Shown in pieces: positions 8,247 through 16,575 of a stretch of DNA of 64,000 nucleotides (positions are counted from its first letter, which is position 1; the number at the start of each line of letters is the position of its first letter). A program made the translations under genes and the position numbers. A model generated the notes under the pieces. It searched no databases and was not told where the DNA came from. It worked only from the letters and a program-made list of their open reading frames with translations. The stretch is taken from the NCBI GenBank assembly GCA_016705695.1, contig JADJLA010000004.1:186001-250000 (forward strand), read 5' to 3'. The DNA comes from Sphingobacteriaceae bacterium. GTDB lineage: Bacteria > Bacteroidota > Bacteroidia > B-17B0 > Aurantibacillaceae.

Positions 8247-9281
8247 ATGAAGAAAATCTACTCTCTAACATTTCTATTTATCCTTTTTGTGTTTTACTCC
8301 AATTCGCAAAGCACGTATTATAAAATGCTTAAGGAAGATACTACTACTTGGCAACATTTTGGTATCCTATTGGGTGTAAAAAGTGCATATTCTCCAACTA
8401 TAGCTCCTCATGTGTCATACAATTCCATTGCAGCGATTGATACCATAACTATAAATGGATATTTATACAAATATTTGTACCACCTAACAACTCCCGCATA
8501 TATCGATTACTCATTAAAATCACTAATGGGATATATAAGGGAAGATACAATAACTCGAAGAGTATATTTCAAATCACTTTCAAACTCAGAGATGTTGTTG
8601 TATGACTTTGGTTTAAACGTAAATGACTCCATTTTAATGTCCTTTCCGATTGCTACTTCTGATAATGGGTATTATAGAGTAGATTCTATTGTCACGAAAA
8701 ATGAAATTAACGGACCAAGAAAACACTTCTTTATGAGAAAGCATGTAAATAATTGGAATCCGAATTTCTCATACTTTGATATGGTAGAAGGAGTTGGCTC
8801 TACATTTCACATACTCTATCCTTACTTTTTTAGCTTCACTTACGGCGTTTTTAACTCAACAAACCAAAATTGTAGTCACCCTTGGAACATTGGCTTAGCA
8901 TGTAAGCACGATGACGAATCAAAGCAATTTCAAAGTTGTACATTTGCTTCCTTTACAGAGAATTGGATGATAAATGACTCTTGCACCTACTTTTATTCAA
9001 CTGGTAGTCTAAAAAAGAATGACTTAGAGCGCATTATAAAGATCGGTCCAAACCCAACCAACGACAAGATCGAAGTCTCCATTGAACATAGTTTTGAGAC
9101 TATCAATTGCTCTGTTACCGACATGACAGGAAAGATCATCTTCACTCTCCCAAAAGAATCAATTTCGGCAGACAAAAAATCTTTCTCTTTCTCAACAAAA
9201 GATCTTGCTCCAGGAATTTACATTCTCCAGGTAAAACTCAACGAAACGCTCGTCAAACGACCTATCGTTGTTCAACACTAA
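8247..9281 (+). CDS. Secreted protein with T9SS type A sorting domain, otherwise unknown
   Basis: A 344-residue protein. The signal peptide is KKIYSLTFLFILFVFYSNSQ. The middle, about residues 20-255, has no domain I recognise; it is rich in Tyr and Ser and holds a few Cys (NCSHPWNIGLACKHDD). From about residue 262 it is a T9SS sorting domain: IKIGPNPTNDKIEV, VTDMTGKIIF, LAPGIYILQVKLNE, ending RPIVVQH. It should be exported across the outer membrane by T9SS and either anchored or released. Repeated YKYLY / DYSLK-like stretches suggest a beta-rich fold. Confidence 0.8.
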   Translation: MKKIYSLTFLFILFVFYSNSQSTYYKMLKEDTTTWQHFGILLGVKSAYSPTIAPHVSYNSIAAIDTITINGYLYKYLYHLTTPAYIDYSLKSLMGYIREDTITRRVYFKSLSNSEMLLYDFGLNVNDSILMSFPIATSDNGYYRVDSIVTKNEINGPRKHFFMRKHVNNWNPNFSYFDMVEGVGSTFHILYPYFFSFTYGVFNSTNQNCSHPWNIGLACKHDDESKQFQSCTFASFTENWMINDSCTYFYSTGSLKKNDLERIIKIGPNPTNDKIEVSIEHSFETINCSVTDMTGKIIFTLPKESISADKKSFSFSTKDLAPGIYILQVKLNETLVKRPIVVQH

Positions 9282-9325
9282 GCTTGCTCCTAAATCAATA
9301 AAGTTTTGTTCGTCCAAAAAATAAT

Positions 9326-9358
9326 TTTGGATTATTGAATTATTATTTCCAATATTTG
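9326..9358 (+). promoter_or_regulatory. Candidate promoter of the arginine operon
   Basis: TTTG at 9326-9329 and AATATTTG at 9351-9358 (seven of eight against TAnnTTTG), spaced by 21 nt. This would start the transcript about 40 nt before the leader ORF at 9405. Confidence 0.4.
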
Positions 9359-9404
9359 CAAAACATTTAATTAAAAACTAAAACACAAAGAGCACAAACT
9401 AAAA

Positions 9405-9542
9405 ATGAAAACACTTAATTTCATTCTTTGCTCGACCGGTATCACCGGAAAATTAAGCTCCTTGAGCAAGAGTGTGTTTTTCTCAACAGCTAACCTGTTG
9501 TTCATTTTACCCGCACGCCCGGTATTCTATATCCGACGTTGA
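9405..9542 (+). CDS. Arginine-operon leader peptide (45 residues, ends ...RPVFYIRR)
   Basis: The ATG at 9405 opens a 45-codon frame that closes with TGA at 9540-9542. The last nine residues are ARPVFYIRR: Arg codons CGC (9516-9518), CGA (9534-9536) and CGT (9537-9539), the last two directly before the stop. A hairpin with a U-rich tail follows 25 nt later, and then comes the arginine biosynthesis operon. The N-terminal half (MKTLNFILCSTG) has no relative I recognise. The arrangement mirrors the Tyr leader at 1790. Translation of the whole frame from 9405, rather than from an internal TTG or GTG, is not proven. Confidence 0.65.
   Translation: MKTLNFILCSTGITGKLSSLSKSVFFSTANLLFILPARPVFYIRR
9428..9469 (+). 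promoter_or_regulatory. Structured RNA inside the arginine leader
   Basis: TTGCTC (9428-9433) can pair with GAGCAA (9464-9469). Nested within it is CCGGT (9436-9440) with ACCGG (9444-9448). An alternative small hairpin, GCTC-CTT-GAGC, uses 9457-9467 and would compete with the outer stem. Downstream, AACAG (9484-9488) can pair with CTGTT (9495-9499). The nested stems overlap the leader ORF, so translation would remodel them. Confidence 0.45.
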
Positions 9543-9566
9543 TTCAGTATTTTTTCTGGTCTAACA

Positions 9567-9608
9567 ATTAATTCTGCTGGTCAGCAGGGTTGATCTTCTT
9601 TATTTTTT
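9567..9608 (+). terminator. Terminator-like hairpin between arginine leader and operon
   Basis: ATTAATTCTGCT (9567-9578) pairs with AGCAGGGTTGAT (9583-9594) over 12 bp, including three G-U pairs, with a GGTC loop. CTTCTTTATTTTTT follows. The 3' arm CAGCAGG (9582-9588) can alternatively pair with CCTGTTG (9494-9500) in the leader. It lies between the leader stop (9542) and the first structural gene (9629), as expected for an attenuator. Confidence 0.5.
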
Positions 9609-9628
9609 CATTCAAATCAATTTTTGAC

Positions 9629-10285
9629 ATGCAACATTTTATTGTGCAAGTTGCCCATGAGCAACATTTGCACTATGCAGACATTATCTGCAACGAAATG
9701 GAGTTGTCGGCAAAAGCCAGAGGAACCGGCATAGCCAAACGAACTCCAGAATATATCCGGCTAAAAATGCTGGAAGGAAAAGCAGTAATTGCCCTTACTA
9801 AACAAGGCAACTGGGCGGGCTTTTGCTATATCGAAACCTGGAGCCACGGAAATTACGTGGCCAACTCAGGCTTGATCGTTTCTCCAGCATTTAGAAAAAG
9901 TGGATTAGCCACCGAGATCAAGAAAAAGATATTTGAACTCTCAAAAAGCAAATACCCTGATGCGAAAATTTTTGGTTTAACCACGGGCTTGGCGGTTATG
10001 AAGATCAATTCTGAATTGGGTTACGAACCGGTAACATACTCTGAGCTCACGCAAGACGAAGCTTTTTGGAAAGGTTGCCAAAGTTGCATCAATCATGAGA
10101 TCTTGATGAGTAAAGATAGAAAGAATTGTTTGTGCACGGCCATGCTTTACGATCCGGTTGAAAAAGACAAACCAAAGTGGTTCAATTTTGCCGACAAGAA
10201 AAAAATAATGGAACGCTTGATACGAATTAAGCAAAGCGTATTTATAAAAAAGATAAAACTAAAATTACAAACCTTATTATTTTAA
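9629..10285 (+). CDS. GNAT-family N-acetyltransferase, first gene of the arg operon (probable acetylglutamate synthase)
   Basis: About 218 residues from ATG 9629; the longer frame from TTG 9590 would begin inside the terminator hairpin. GNAT features: GFCYIETW (beta4), SGLIVSPAFRKSGLATEIKKKIFE (the acetyl-CoA pyrophosphate loop R-K-S-G-L-A), and MKINSELGYEPV (the C-terminal substrate strand). It heads the arginine operon one base before argG. No canonical argA or argJ is seen in the window. The simplest reading is that it supplies N-acetylglutamate (or the N-succinyl analogue). That role is inferred from context, and the protein could instead be a general acyltransferase. Confidence 0.78.
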   Translation: MQHFIVQVAHEQHLHYADIICNEMELSAKARGTGIAKRTPEYIRLKMLEGKAVIALTKQGNWAGFCYIETWSHGNYVANSGLIVSPAFRKSGLATEIKKKIFELSKSKYPDAKIFGLTTGLAVMKINSELGYEPVTYSELTQDEAFWKGCQSCINHEILMSKDRKNCLCTAMLYDPVEKDKPKWFNFADKKKIMERLIRIKQSVFIKKIKLKLQTLLF

Positions 10286-10286
10286 A

Positions 10287-11509
10287 ATGGAAAACAAAAA
10301 TGTGATACTTGCATTTAGCGGTGGATTAGACACCAGCTTTTGCGCACTATATTTAAAAAATGAACTCGGCCTAACCGTTCATGCAGTTACAGTTGATACA
10401 GGCGGACTCACCGACAAAGATAAAGTTCAACTCGAAAAACATGCCCATGCGCTTGGTGTTGCCTCATTTAAAATTGTGGATGCAAAAACATCTTACTATC
10501 AAAAAGTGATAAAGTACTTGGTGTTTGGGAATATTTTAAAGAACAATACCTATCCTCTCTCCGTAAGCGCCGAAAGGATCATACAAGCACTCACCATTGT
10601 CGAAGAAGCAAAATTGTTTGGTGCAGCAGCCATTGCGCATGGAAGTACCGGCGCAGGGAACGATCAAGTGAGATTTGATATGGCTTTTCATATTTTATTG
10701 CCCAATGTGAAAATAATTACGCCTATCAGGGATCTGAAACTATCAAGACAAGAGGAAATTGATTATTTGAAAAGAATGGCGTTGAAATGAATTTTGAAAA
10801 GGCTATTTACAGCATCAATAAAGGCATTTGGGGAACTTCTGTAGGAGGAAAAGAAACTTTAAGCTCTCACCTACCCCTATCCGATGAAGCTTGGCCAACT
10901 GCTGTTACAAAAACTAATGCAGAAAAACTGAAACTAAGCTTTGAAAAAGGCGAATTAAAAAGCATAAACGATATGTATTTTGAAAACCCGGTAGATGCCA
11001 TTGAAGAACTAGCAAGAATTGCTTCTCCATTTGGAATTGGAAGAGATATTCATGTGGGTGATACCATTATTGGAATAAAAGGAAGAGTTGGTTTTGAGGC
11101 TGCAGCGAGTATCATTATCATTAAAGCGCATCATGCTTTAGAAAAACATGTGCTAACTAAATGGCAATTGTATTGGAAAGATCAATTAGCGCTTTGGTAT
11201 GGTAACTGGATGCACGAAGGTCAGTATTTAGATCCAAGCATGAGGGATATGGAAGCTTTTTTTGAAAGCACGCAGCAAATGGTAAATGGAGAGGTATTTG
11301 TAACTCTACTTCCTTACAGATTTAATATTGATGGCATTTCTTCGCCTCACGACCTAATGAACGACAAATTTGGGTCGTACGGAGAAATGAACAGAGGGTT
11401 TACCGGCGATGATGTAAAAGGCTTTACCAAAATTTTTGGAAATCAAACAGCCATTTATCATCAGGTAAATAATTTGCAAAACACTTTAATGCCAATTGAA
11501 AATGATTAA
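10287..11509 (+). CDS. argG: Argininosuccinate synthase, interrupted by a one-base frameshift
   Basis: The protein ligates citrulline and aspartate using ATP. The N-terminal part (10287-10790) carries the P-loop AFSGGLDTS and the HGSTGAGNDQVRFD block. The C-terminal part (from 10787) carries SINKGIWGTSVGGKE, the usual substrate-binding region, and VGFEAAASIIIIKAHHALEKH. The two halves are in different frames. Adding one A to the run at 10770-10773 restores EEIDYLKKNGVEMNFEKA, an ordinary ArgG joint, and gives about 407 residues. The gene overlaps argC by 8 nt at 11502-11509. It is either a real null allele or a homopolymer sequencing error; conservation of both halves favours an error. Confidence 0.9.
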
Positions 11510-12474
11510 GGCGGGAATAATTGGTGGCGCAGGTTATACGGGCGGCGAAACATTAAGGTTATTGCTTCATCACCCTGAAGTTGAAATTGCTTTTGTGCAA
11601 AGCGAGAGTCAGGCCGGAAAAAAAGTTTACGACACACCACGATTGCTTTGGAGCAACTGAGCTTGCTTTTCAAAAAGAAATTTCTGATGCCGATGTGCTT
11701 TTTCTTTGCAAAGGACATCATGAATCCAAAAAGTTTTTGGAAAGCAACAAGATCAACGAAAAAACAAAGATCATTGACCTAAGTACAGACTTTAGACATA
11801 AAAACAATTCTTTGTTCAATGGTTTAGAATTTGTGTATGGCTTGCCTGAACTAAATAAAGAGAAGATCAAAAAAGCGAAAGCTATTGCAAACCCTGGTTG
11901 TTTTGCAACCTGTATTCAATTAGCGCTTTTGCCGCTTGCTCAAAACAAAAGATTGGATTCAAACATACATGTTACTGCTACAACGGGCTCCACGGGTGCG
12001 GGACAAAGTTTAAGTGAAACCAGTCATTTTTCGTGGAGAAGCAATAACCAAAGTGCTTACAAAGTTTTGGAACATCAACACGAAAAAGAAATTTTGGAGT
12101 CAGTAACACAATTGCAAGGTTCGTTTGATAAACAATTACTATTTGTACCACAAAGAGGCGCTTTTACAAGAGGAATCTATTCGGTAACACACATCAAAGG
12201 TAAATTTGATTTGGACGAAATAAAAACACTTTACAAACAGCTTTACGAACCACAACCCTTTGTTCATTTAGCTTCATTTGATATAGATGTAAAACAAGTA
12301 GTAAACACAAATAATTGTTTTTTGAACATCCATTATCAAAAAGATCATTTAGTAATTATTTCGGCTATTGATAATATGATTAAAGGTGCGGCCGGACAAG
12401 CCATTCAAAACATGAATCTAATATTTGACTTAAATGAAACAACCGGATTAAATTTAAAACCATCAACGTATTAA
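11502..12474 (+). CDS. argC: N-acetyl-gamma-glutamyl-phosphate reductase, interrupted by a frameshift
   Basis: ATG 11502 opens MIKAGIIGGAGYTGGETLRLL, the Rossmann motif, and runs to a TGA near 11660. The rest lies in the +1 frame: FGATELAFQKEISDAD, YGLPELNKEKI, the catalytic Cys motif NPGCFAT, TTGSTGAGQSLSETSHFSWR and FVPQRGAFTRGIY. The frame is restored either by two extra bases in the AC repeat at 11631-11637 or by removing one A from the A7 run at 11618-11624. The restored protein is about 323-324 residues, the family's usual length. It reduces acyl-glutamyl phosphate to the semialdehyde. Confidence 0.9.
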
Positions 12475-12477
12475 AAC

Positions 12478-13617
12478 ATGAAAACATTCAACGTATATCC
12501 ATTAATGCCAATAACCCCGGTAAAAGCCCAAGGCTCTTATTTATGGGATCAACACAATAAAAAATATCTTGATCTTTATGGAGGTCATGCTGTAATTTCT
12601 ATCGGTCATAGCCATCCGCACTATGTAAAAAAAATAACCGATCAATTAAACAACCTCGCTTTCTACTCCAACTCAGTTCAAAATCCATTACAGGAAGAGC
12701 TTGCGTTCAAGCTTGGTGAATTGAGTGGGTGCAATAACTACAGCTTGTTCTTATCGAACTCGGGTGCCGAAGCGAACGAAAATGCTTTGAAGCTTGCTTC
12801 CTTTCATAACGGAAGAAAAAAAGTAATTGCATTCAATAAAAGTTTTCATGGAAGAACTTCGTTGGCAGTTGCTGCAACAAATGATACAAGCATTCAAGCA
12901 AAAGTGAATGAACATGAGGTGATCTTTCTTCCTTTAAATGATAGTCAAAAATTCCTGGATACCATTAACGATAGCATTTGCGCCGTTATCATTGAAGGAA
13001 TTCAAGGTGTTGGCGGAATAAACATACCAACCATTGAATTCTTGAACTTACTAAGAAAAAAATGCCATGAACACGGTGTTGTTCTAATCCTTGATGAAGT
13101 TCAATCGGGTTACGGAAGATCAGGTAAATTTTTTGCGCACCAATATGCATTTATTGAATTTGATATGATCACTGTAGCAAAGGGAATGGGAAATGGTTTT
13201 CCTGTTGCAGGAACATTAATTGCTCCACATTTTGAAAGCAAATACGGAATGTTAGGCACAACCTTTGGCGGCAATCATTTGGCTTGCGCAGCTTCCATCG
13301 CCGTATTAGATGTGATCAAAGATGAAAATTTAATTGAAAGATCATTTGAAATAGGAGAAAAATGGATGAAACATTTGAAAACACTCCCGGGAATAAAAGA
13401 AGTAAGAGGCAAAGGGTTAATGATAGGACTGGAATTTGAGTTTCCTATTGCAGATCTAAAGAACGCATTAAATAATGAGTTCAATATTTTGGTTGGAACA
13501 GCATCCAATAAAAATATCATCAGGCTTTTACCAGCACTCACCGTAAAGCAAGAAGACATTAACCTCTTCAACACAGCCCTCGAACAAATTTTGTTGAACC
13601 AATTAAAACCCGTTTAG
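12478..13617 (+). CDS. argD: Acetylornithine (or succinylornithine) aminotransferase
   Basis: 379 residues, starting 3 nt after argC. Class III PLP aminotransferase: LFLSNSGAEANENALKLA (PLP phosphate loop), AFNKSFHGRTSLA, LILDEVQSGYGRSGKF (Asp contacting the pyridine N) and MITVAKGMGNGFPVAG with the Schiff-base Lys. It transfers the amino group from glutamate to N-acyl-glutamate semialdehyde. Family and operon position make ArgD secure. The acyl group, acetyl or succinyl, depends on the downstream transcarbamylase. Confidence 0.95.
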   Translation: MKTFNVYPLMPITPVKAQGSYLWDQHNKKYLDLYGGHAVISIGHSHPHYVKKITDQLNNLAFYSNSVQNPLQEELAFKLGELSGCNNYSLFLSNSGAEANENALKLASFHNGRKKVIAFNKSFHGRTSLAVAATNDTSIQAKVNEHEVIFLPLNDSQKFLDTINDSICAVIIEGIQGVGGINIPTIEFLNLLRKKCHEHGVVLILDEVQSGYGRSGKFFAHQYAFIEFDMITVAKGMGNGFPVAGTLIAPHFESKYGMLGTTFGGNHLACAASIAVLDVIKDENLIERSFEIGEKWMKHLKTLPGIKEVRGKGLMIGLEFEFPIADLKNALNNEFNILVGTASNKNIIRLLPALTVKQEDINLFNTALEQILLNQLKPV

Positions 13618-13619
13618 CC

Positions 13620-14618
13620 ATGCAACATTTTACAACTGTTTACGATGTAAATGATCCGCTTCAATTAATTAATGAAGCTTTAGATCTTAAGTCATCGCCC
13701 TACTCTTTTTCTAAATTAGGAAGAAATAAAACCTTGGGTTTGATCTTTTTGAATCCGAGTTTAAGAACAAGACTTAGCACACAAAAAGCTGCTAAAATGC
13801 TTGGTATGGAAGTAATGATCATGAATATGGATAAAGAAAGCTGGGCTATTGAATGGAATGACGATGTAGTAATGAATGGTTCAACAGTTGAGCATATTAA
13901 AGATGCCGCGGCTGTTTTGGGTTCGTATTGCGATATTATTGGAATAAGATGTTTTCCTTCTCTAACTGATCAAAAAATAGATTACAGTGAGAAGATCTTA
14001 GTGCAACTTATGAGGTATTGTAATGTTCCTGTGGTGAGTTTAGAATCTGCCACCTTACATCCTTTGCAAAGTTTGACAGATGCGATCACCATAAAAGAGA
14101 ACTGGAATGCATCTCACAAACCCAAAGTTGTTTTAAGTTGGGCTCCTCACATCAAAGCATTGCCTCAAGCGGTTGCCAATTCTTTTGCAGAATGGATGAC
14201 AAAGATAGATGTTGATCTTACCATTACTCACCCCAAAGGATATGAACTATGCGAAGATTTTACAAAAGGCGCCACAATTGAATACGATCAGGAAAAAGCT
14301 TTACAAGATGCCGATTTTGTATATGTAAAGAATTGGTCGAGTTACAATGATTACGGCAAAACTCCTGAAGTAAAAGAAAATTGGATGCTTGATCTTGAAA
14401 AATACAAATTAACCAATAAGGCCGGCATTATGCATTGCTTACCAGTAAGAAGAGATGTGGAGTTAAGCAGTAAATTGATTGATCATACCAATAGCTTAGT
14501 GCAAAAACAAGCGACCAACAGAGTTTTTGCCGCGCAAGTTGTATTAAAAAACATGCTCACAACACTAAATGCAAAAGCAGACACAAAGGTTGAACACTTA
14601 GAAACCGAGAACGTATGA
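13620..14618 (+). CDS. argF': N-acyl-ornithine transcarbamylase (ArgF' type)
   Basis: 332 residues. It has the carbamoyl-phosphate motif SLRTRLSTQKAAKMLG, the middle HPLQSLTDAITI, and the C-terminal HCLPVRRDVELS. It lacks the ornithine-binding SMG loop of ordinary OTCase. It instead carries the long WAPHIKALPQAVANSFAEWM region shared with the N-acetyl-ornithine (Xanthomonas) and N-succinyl-ornithine (Bacteroides) enzymes. So carbamoylation should happen on the acylated substrate, with deacylation later by ArgE. Published work separates the two specificities by a Glu/Pro position just before the EH of an EHI/EHL motif. Here it reads STVEHIKDAA, with Val, so I do not decide between acetyl and succinyl. 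Confidence 0.9.
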   Translation: MQHFTTVYDVNDPLQLINEALDLKSSPYSFSKLGRNKTLGLIFLNPSLRTRLSTQKAAKMLGMEVMIMNMDKESWAIEWNDDVVMNGSTVEHIKDAAAVLGSYCDIIGIRCFPSLTDQKIDYSEKILVQLMRYCNVPVVSLESATLHPLQSLTDAITIKENWNASHKPKVVLSWAPHIKALPQAVANSFAEWMTKIDVDLTITHPKGYELCEDFTKGATIEYDQEKALQDADFVYVKNWSSYNDYGKTPEVKENWMLDLEKYKLTNKAGIMHCLPVRRDVELSSKLIDHTNSLVQKQATNRVFAAQVVLKNMLTTLNAKADTKVEHLETENV

Positions 14619-15391
14619 AAAATTTAACTATCGTAAAAATTGGCGGAAATATAATTGACAACGAAGCGGAGTTAAATAAATTCCTCATTTCTTTTTCAAA
14701 AATAAAAACGGCCAAAATATTAGTGCATGGTGGCGGAAAATTAGCTACGGAACTCTCTTCCAAACTTGGAATAGAAACTAAGATGATAGAAGGAAGAAGA
14801 ATAACAGATGCTGAAGCGTTAAAAATAGCAACCATGGTTTATGCAGGCTTAATAAACAAATCTATTGTTGCCAAACTTAATAGTAACAGATCTTCTGCTA
14901 TTGGTTTATGTGGTGTGGACGTTTCGTTAATTCCTTCCGGAAAAAGAAAAAAAGGCAAGGTAGATTATGGCTTTGTTGGAGATGTTATTTCAAAAAAAAT
15001 AAATACTGACTTTTTAAAACTATTGCTCGATAAAAATATAAGTCCGGTAATTGCACCAATAACCGGCACAAAAAAAGGTCAGCTTTTAAATACCAACGCC
15101 GATACCATTGCTTCCTCTTTAGCTTCGGCGTTAGGAAAATACTATAAAGTAAAATTCATCTATTGCTTTGAAAAGGAAGGGGTGCTAAATGGAAACAAAG
15201 TAATAAAAGACCTAAATAAAAAGACCTACGCACAATTAAAAGCCAAAGAAATAATTAAAGATGGTATGATCCCAAAATTGGATAATGCCTTTGATGCCCT
15301 TAAAAGAGGTGTTCGCCACGTTACTATTGGCAACGCAAACGACTTAAATAAATTAATGAATCATCATGCAGGAACAAGTATTACAAACTAA
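14615..15391 (+). CDS. argB: Acetylglutamate kinase
   Basis: 258 residues; the ATG overlaps the argF' stop (ATGA), suggesting translational coupling. Amino acid kinase family: TIVKIGGNIID (phosphate loop Lys and GG), ILVHGGGKLATELS (acetylglutamate/ATP binding) and LLNTNADTIASSLASAL. It phosphorylates N-acyl-glutamate. No extra N-terminal regulatory helix is present, suggesting a non-hexameric form without strong arginine inhibition. That last point is inferred from length only. Confidence 0.94.
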   Translation: MKNLTIVKIGGNIIDNEAELNKFLISFSKIKTAKILVHGGGKLATELSSKLGIETKMIEGRRITDAEALKIATMVYAGLINKSIVAKLNSNRSSAIGLCGVDVSLIPSGKRKKGKVDYGFVGDVISKKINTDFLKLLLDKNISPVIAPITGTKKGQLLNTNADTIASSLASALGKYYKVKFIYCFEKEGVLNGNKVIKDLNKKTYAQLKAKEIIKDGMIPKLDNAFDALKRGVRHVTIGNANDLNKLMNHHAGTSITN

Positions 15392-16454
15392 AACGACAAC
15401 TGATCTTTATAAAGATTCCATTACCTTACTTTCTCAATTGATCGAAACGTCCAGTTTTAGTAAAGAAGAGCAAGTAACGGCATATATCATTGAAGAATAT
15501 TTTGCCGACAAAAATATTCCGACACATAGATATTTAAATAATGTATGGGTAAAAAATAAATTCTATGATCCAAGTAAGCCCACGATTTTACTGAACTCAC
15601 ATCATGATACGGTAAAACCAAACAAAGCTTATACGATTGATCCCTTTTCGGCAACCCAACAAGATGGTAAACTCTTTGGTTTAGGAAGTAATGATGCCGG
15701 TGGTGCCTTGGTTTCACTTATAGCTACATTCATTAACTTTTATGAAAGAGATGATCTAAACTACAATTTGCTATTTGCAGCAAGTGCTGAAGAAGAAATT
15801 TCAGGATCCAACGGAATTGAAGCCCTGCTTCCAACATTACCACCAATTGAATTTGGAATTGTTGGCGAACCAACATTAATGAACTTAGCTGTTGCTGAAA
15901 AAGGATTAATGGTACTAGACTGTACTAATATTGGAAAAGCAGGACATGCGGCTAGAGAAGAAGGCGAAAACGCTTTATACCACTCTTTAAAAGATATTGA
16001 ATGGTTTAAAACCTATCAATTCGAAAAAGTTTCTCCTCTACTCGGTCCTGTAAAAATGAGCGTTACTAGTATTGAAACTGAAAATAAGGCTCATAATGTT
16101 GTTCCTTCGCAATGCAAGTTTGTTGTAGATGTAAGAGTAAACGAACTCTATACCTTCGAAGAAATAATTGAAGAAATAAAGAAACATGTAAAATGCGAAA
16201 TAAAACCAAGGAGTTTAAGGATGCGCTCTTCTTCTATTCCGTTAGATCATTCTTTGGTTAAAAGCGGTTTAAAATTAGAGAGATCTTATTACGGCTCGCC
16301 AACTACCAGCGATAAAGCCTTAATGAATTTCCCCACATTGAAAATGGGACCAGGCGATAGTGCACGAAGTCATACTGCCGATGAATTTATTTATTTGCAC
16401 GAAATTGAAGAAGGAATTGAATTATATATAAAACTAATTGAAGAGATAATGTAA
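15366..16454 (+). CDS. argE: N-acyl-citrulline/ornithine deacylase (M20 family, ArgE)
   Basis: 362 residues; the start codon lies 26 nt inside argB. Zn-peptidase M20 signatures: NSHHDTVKP (metal His and Asp), GLGSNDAGGALVSL (bridging Asp), AASAEEEISGSNG (catalytic Glu-Glu), and SARSHTADEFI (metal His) near the C-terminus. In operons with ArgF' this enzyme removes the acyl group from citrulline rather than from ornithine. The family is certain; the exact substrate is inferred from the operon. Confidence 0.92.
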   Translation: MQEQVLQTKTTTDLYKDSITLLSQLIETSSFSKEEQVTAYIIEEYFADKNIPTHRYLNNVWVKNKFYDPSKPTILLNSHHDTVKPNKAYTIDPFSATQQDGKLFGLGSNDAGGALVSLIATFINFYERDDLNYNLLFAASAEEEISGSNGIEALLPTLPPIEFGIVGEPTLMNLAVAEKGLMVLDCTNIGKAGHAAREEGENALYHSLKDIEWFKTYQFEKVSPLLGPVKMSVTSIETENKAHNVVPSQCKFVVDVRVNELYTFEEIIEEIKKHVKCEIKPRSLRMRSSSIPLDHSLVKSGLKLERSYYGSPTTSDKALMNFPTLKMGPGDSARSHTADEFIYLHEIEEGIELYIKLIEEIM

Positions 16455-16460
16455 GGTGGT

Positions 16461-16502
16461 GTCATACTTAGCGGAGTCGAAGTGTCGTTCTCAACTCCGC
16501 TA
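16461..16502. repeat. Small inverted repeat, degenerate GTCATCCTGAGCGGAGTCGAAGG-type element
   Basis: TAGCGGAGT (16469-16477) is the exact inverse of ACTCCGCTA (16494-16502). The left part, GTCATACTTAGCGGAGTCGA, resembles the intergenic element common in Bacteroidota. It sits between argE and argH inside the operon, so it must be read through. Related fragments occur at 28213 and 50177. Confidence 0.6.
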
Positions 16503-16575
16503 GAACTGATATAGCTAAGAAAACAAAAATTATGAAATCGAAGATTCGTGAACGCCAAACCTTAAAATTAAAAAC

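Noticed and set aside
9590..9628. TTG-initiated N-terminal extension of the first arg-operon gene
   Set aside because: It begins inside the terminator hairpin and the GNAT domain is complete from ATG 9629.
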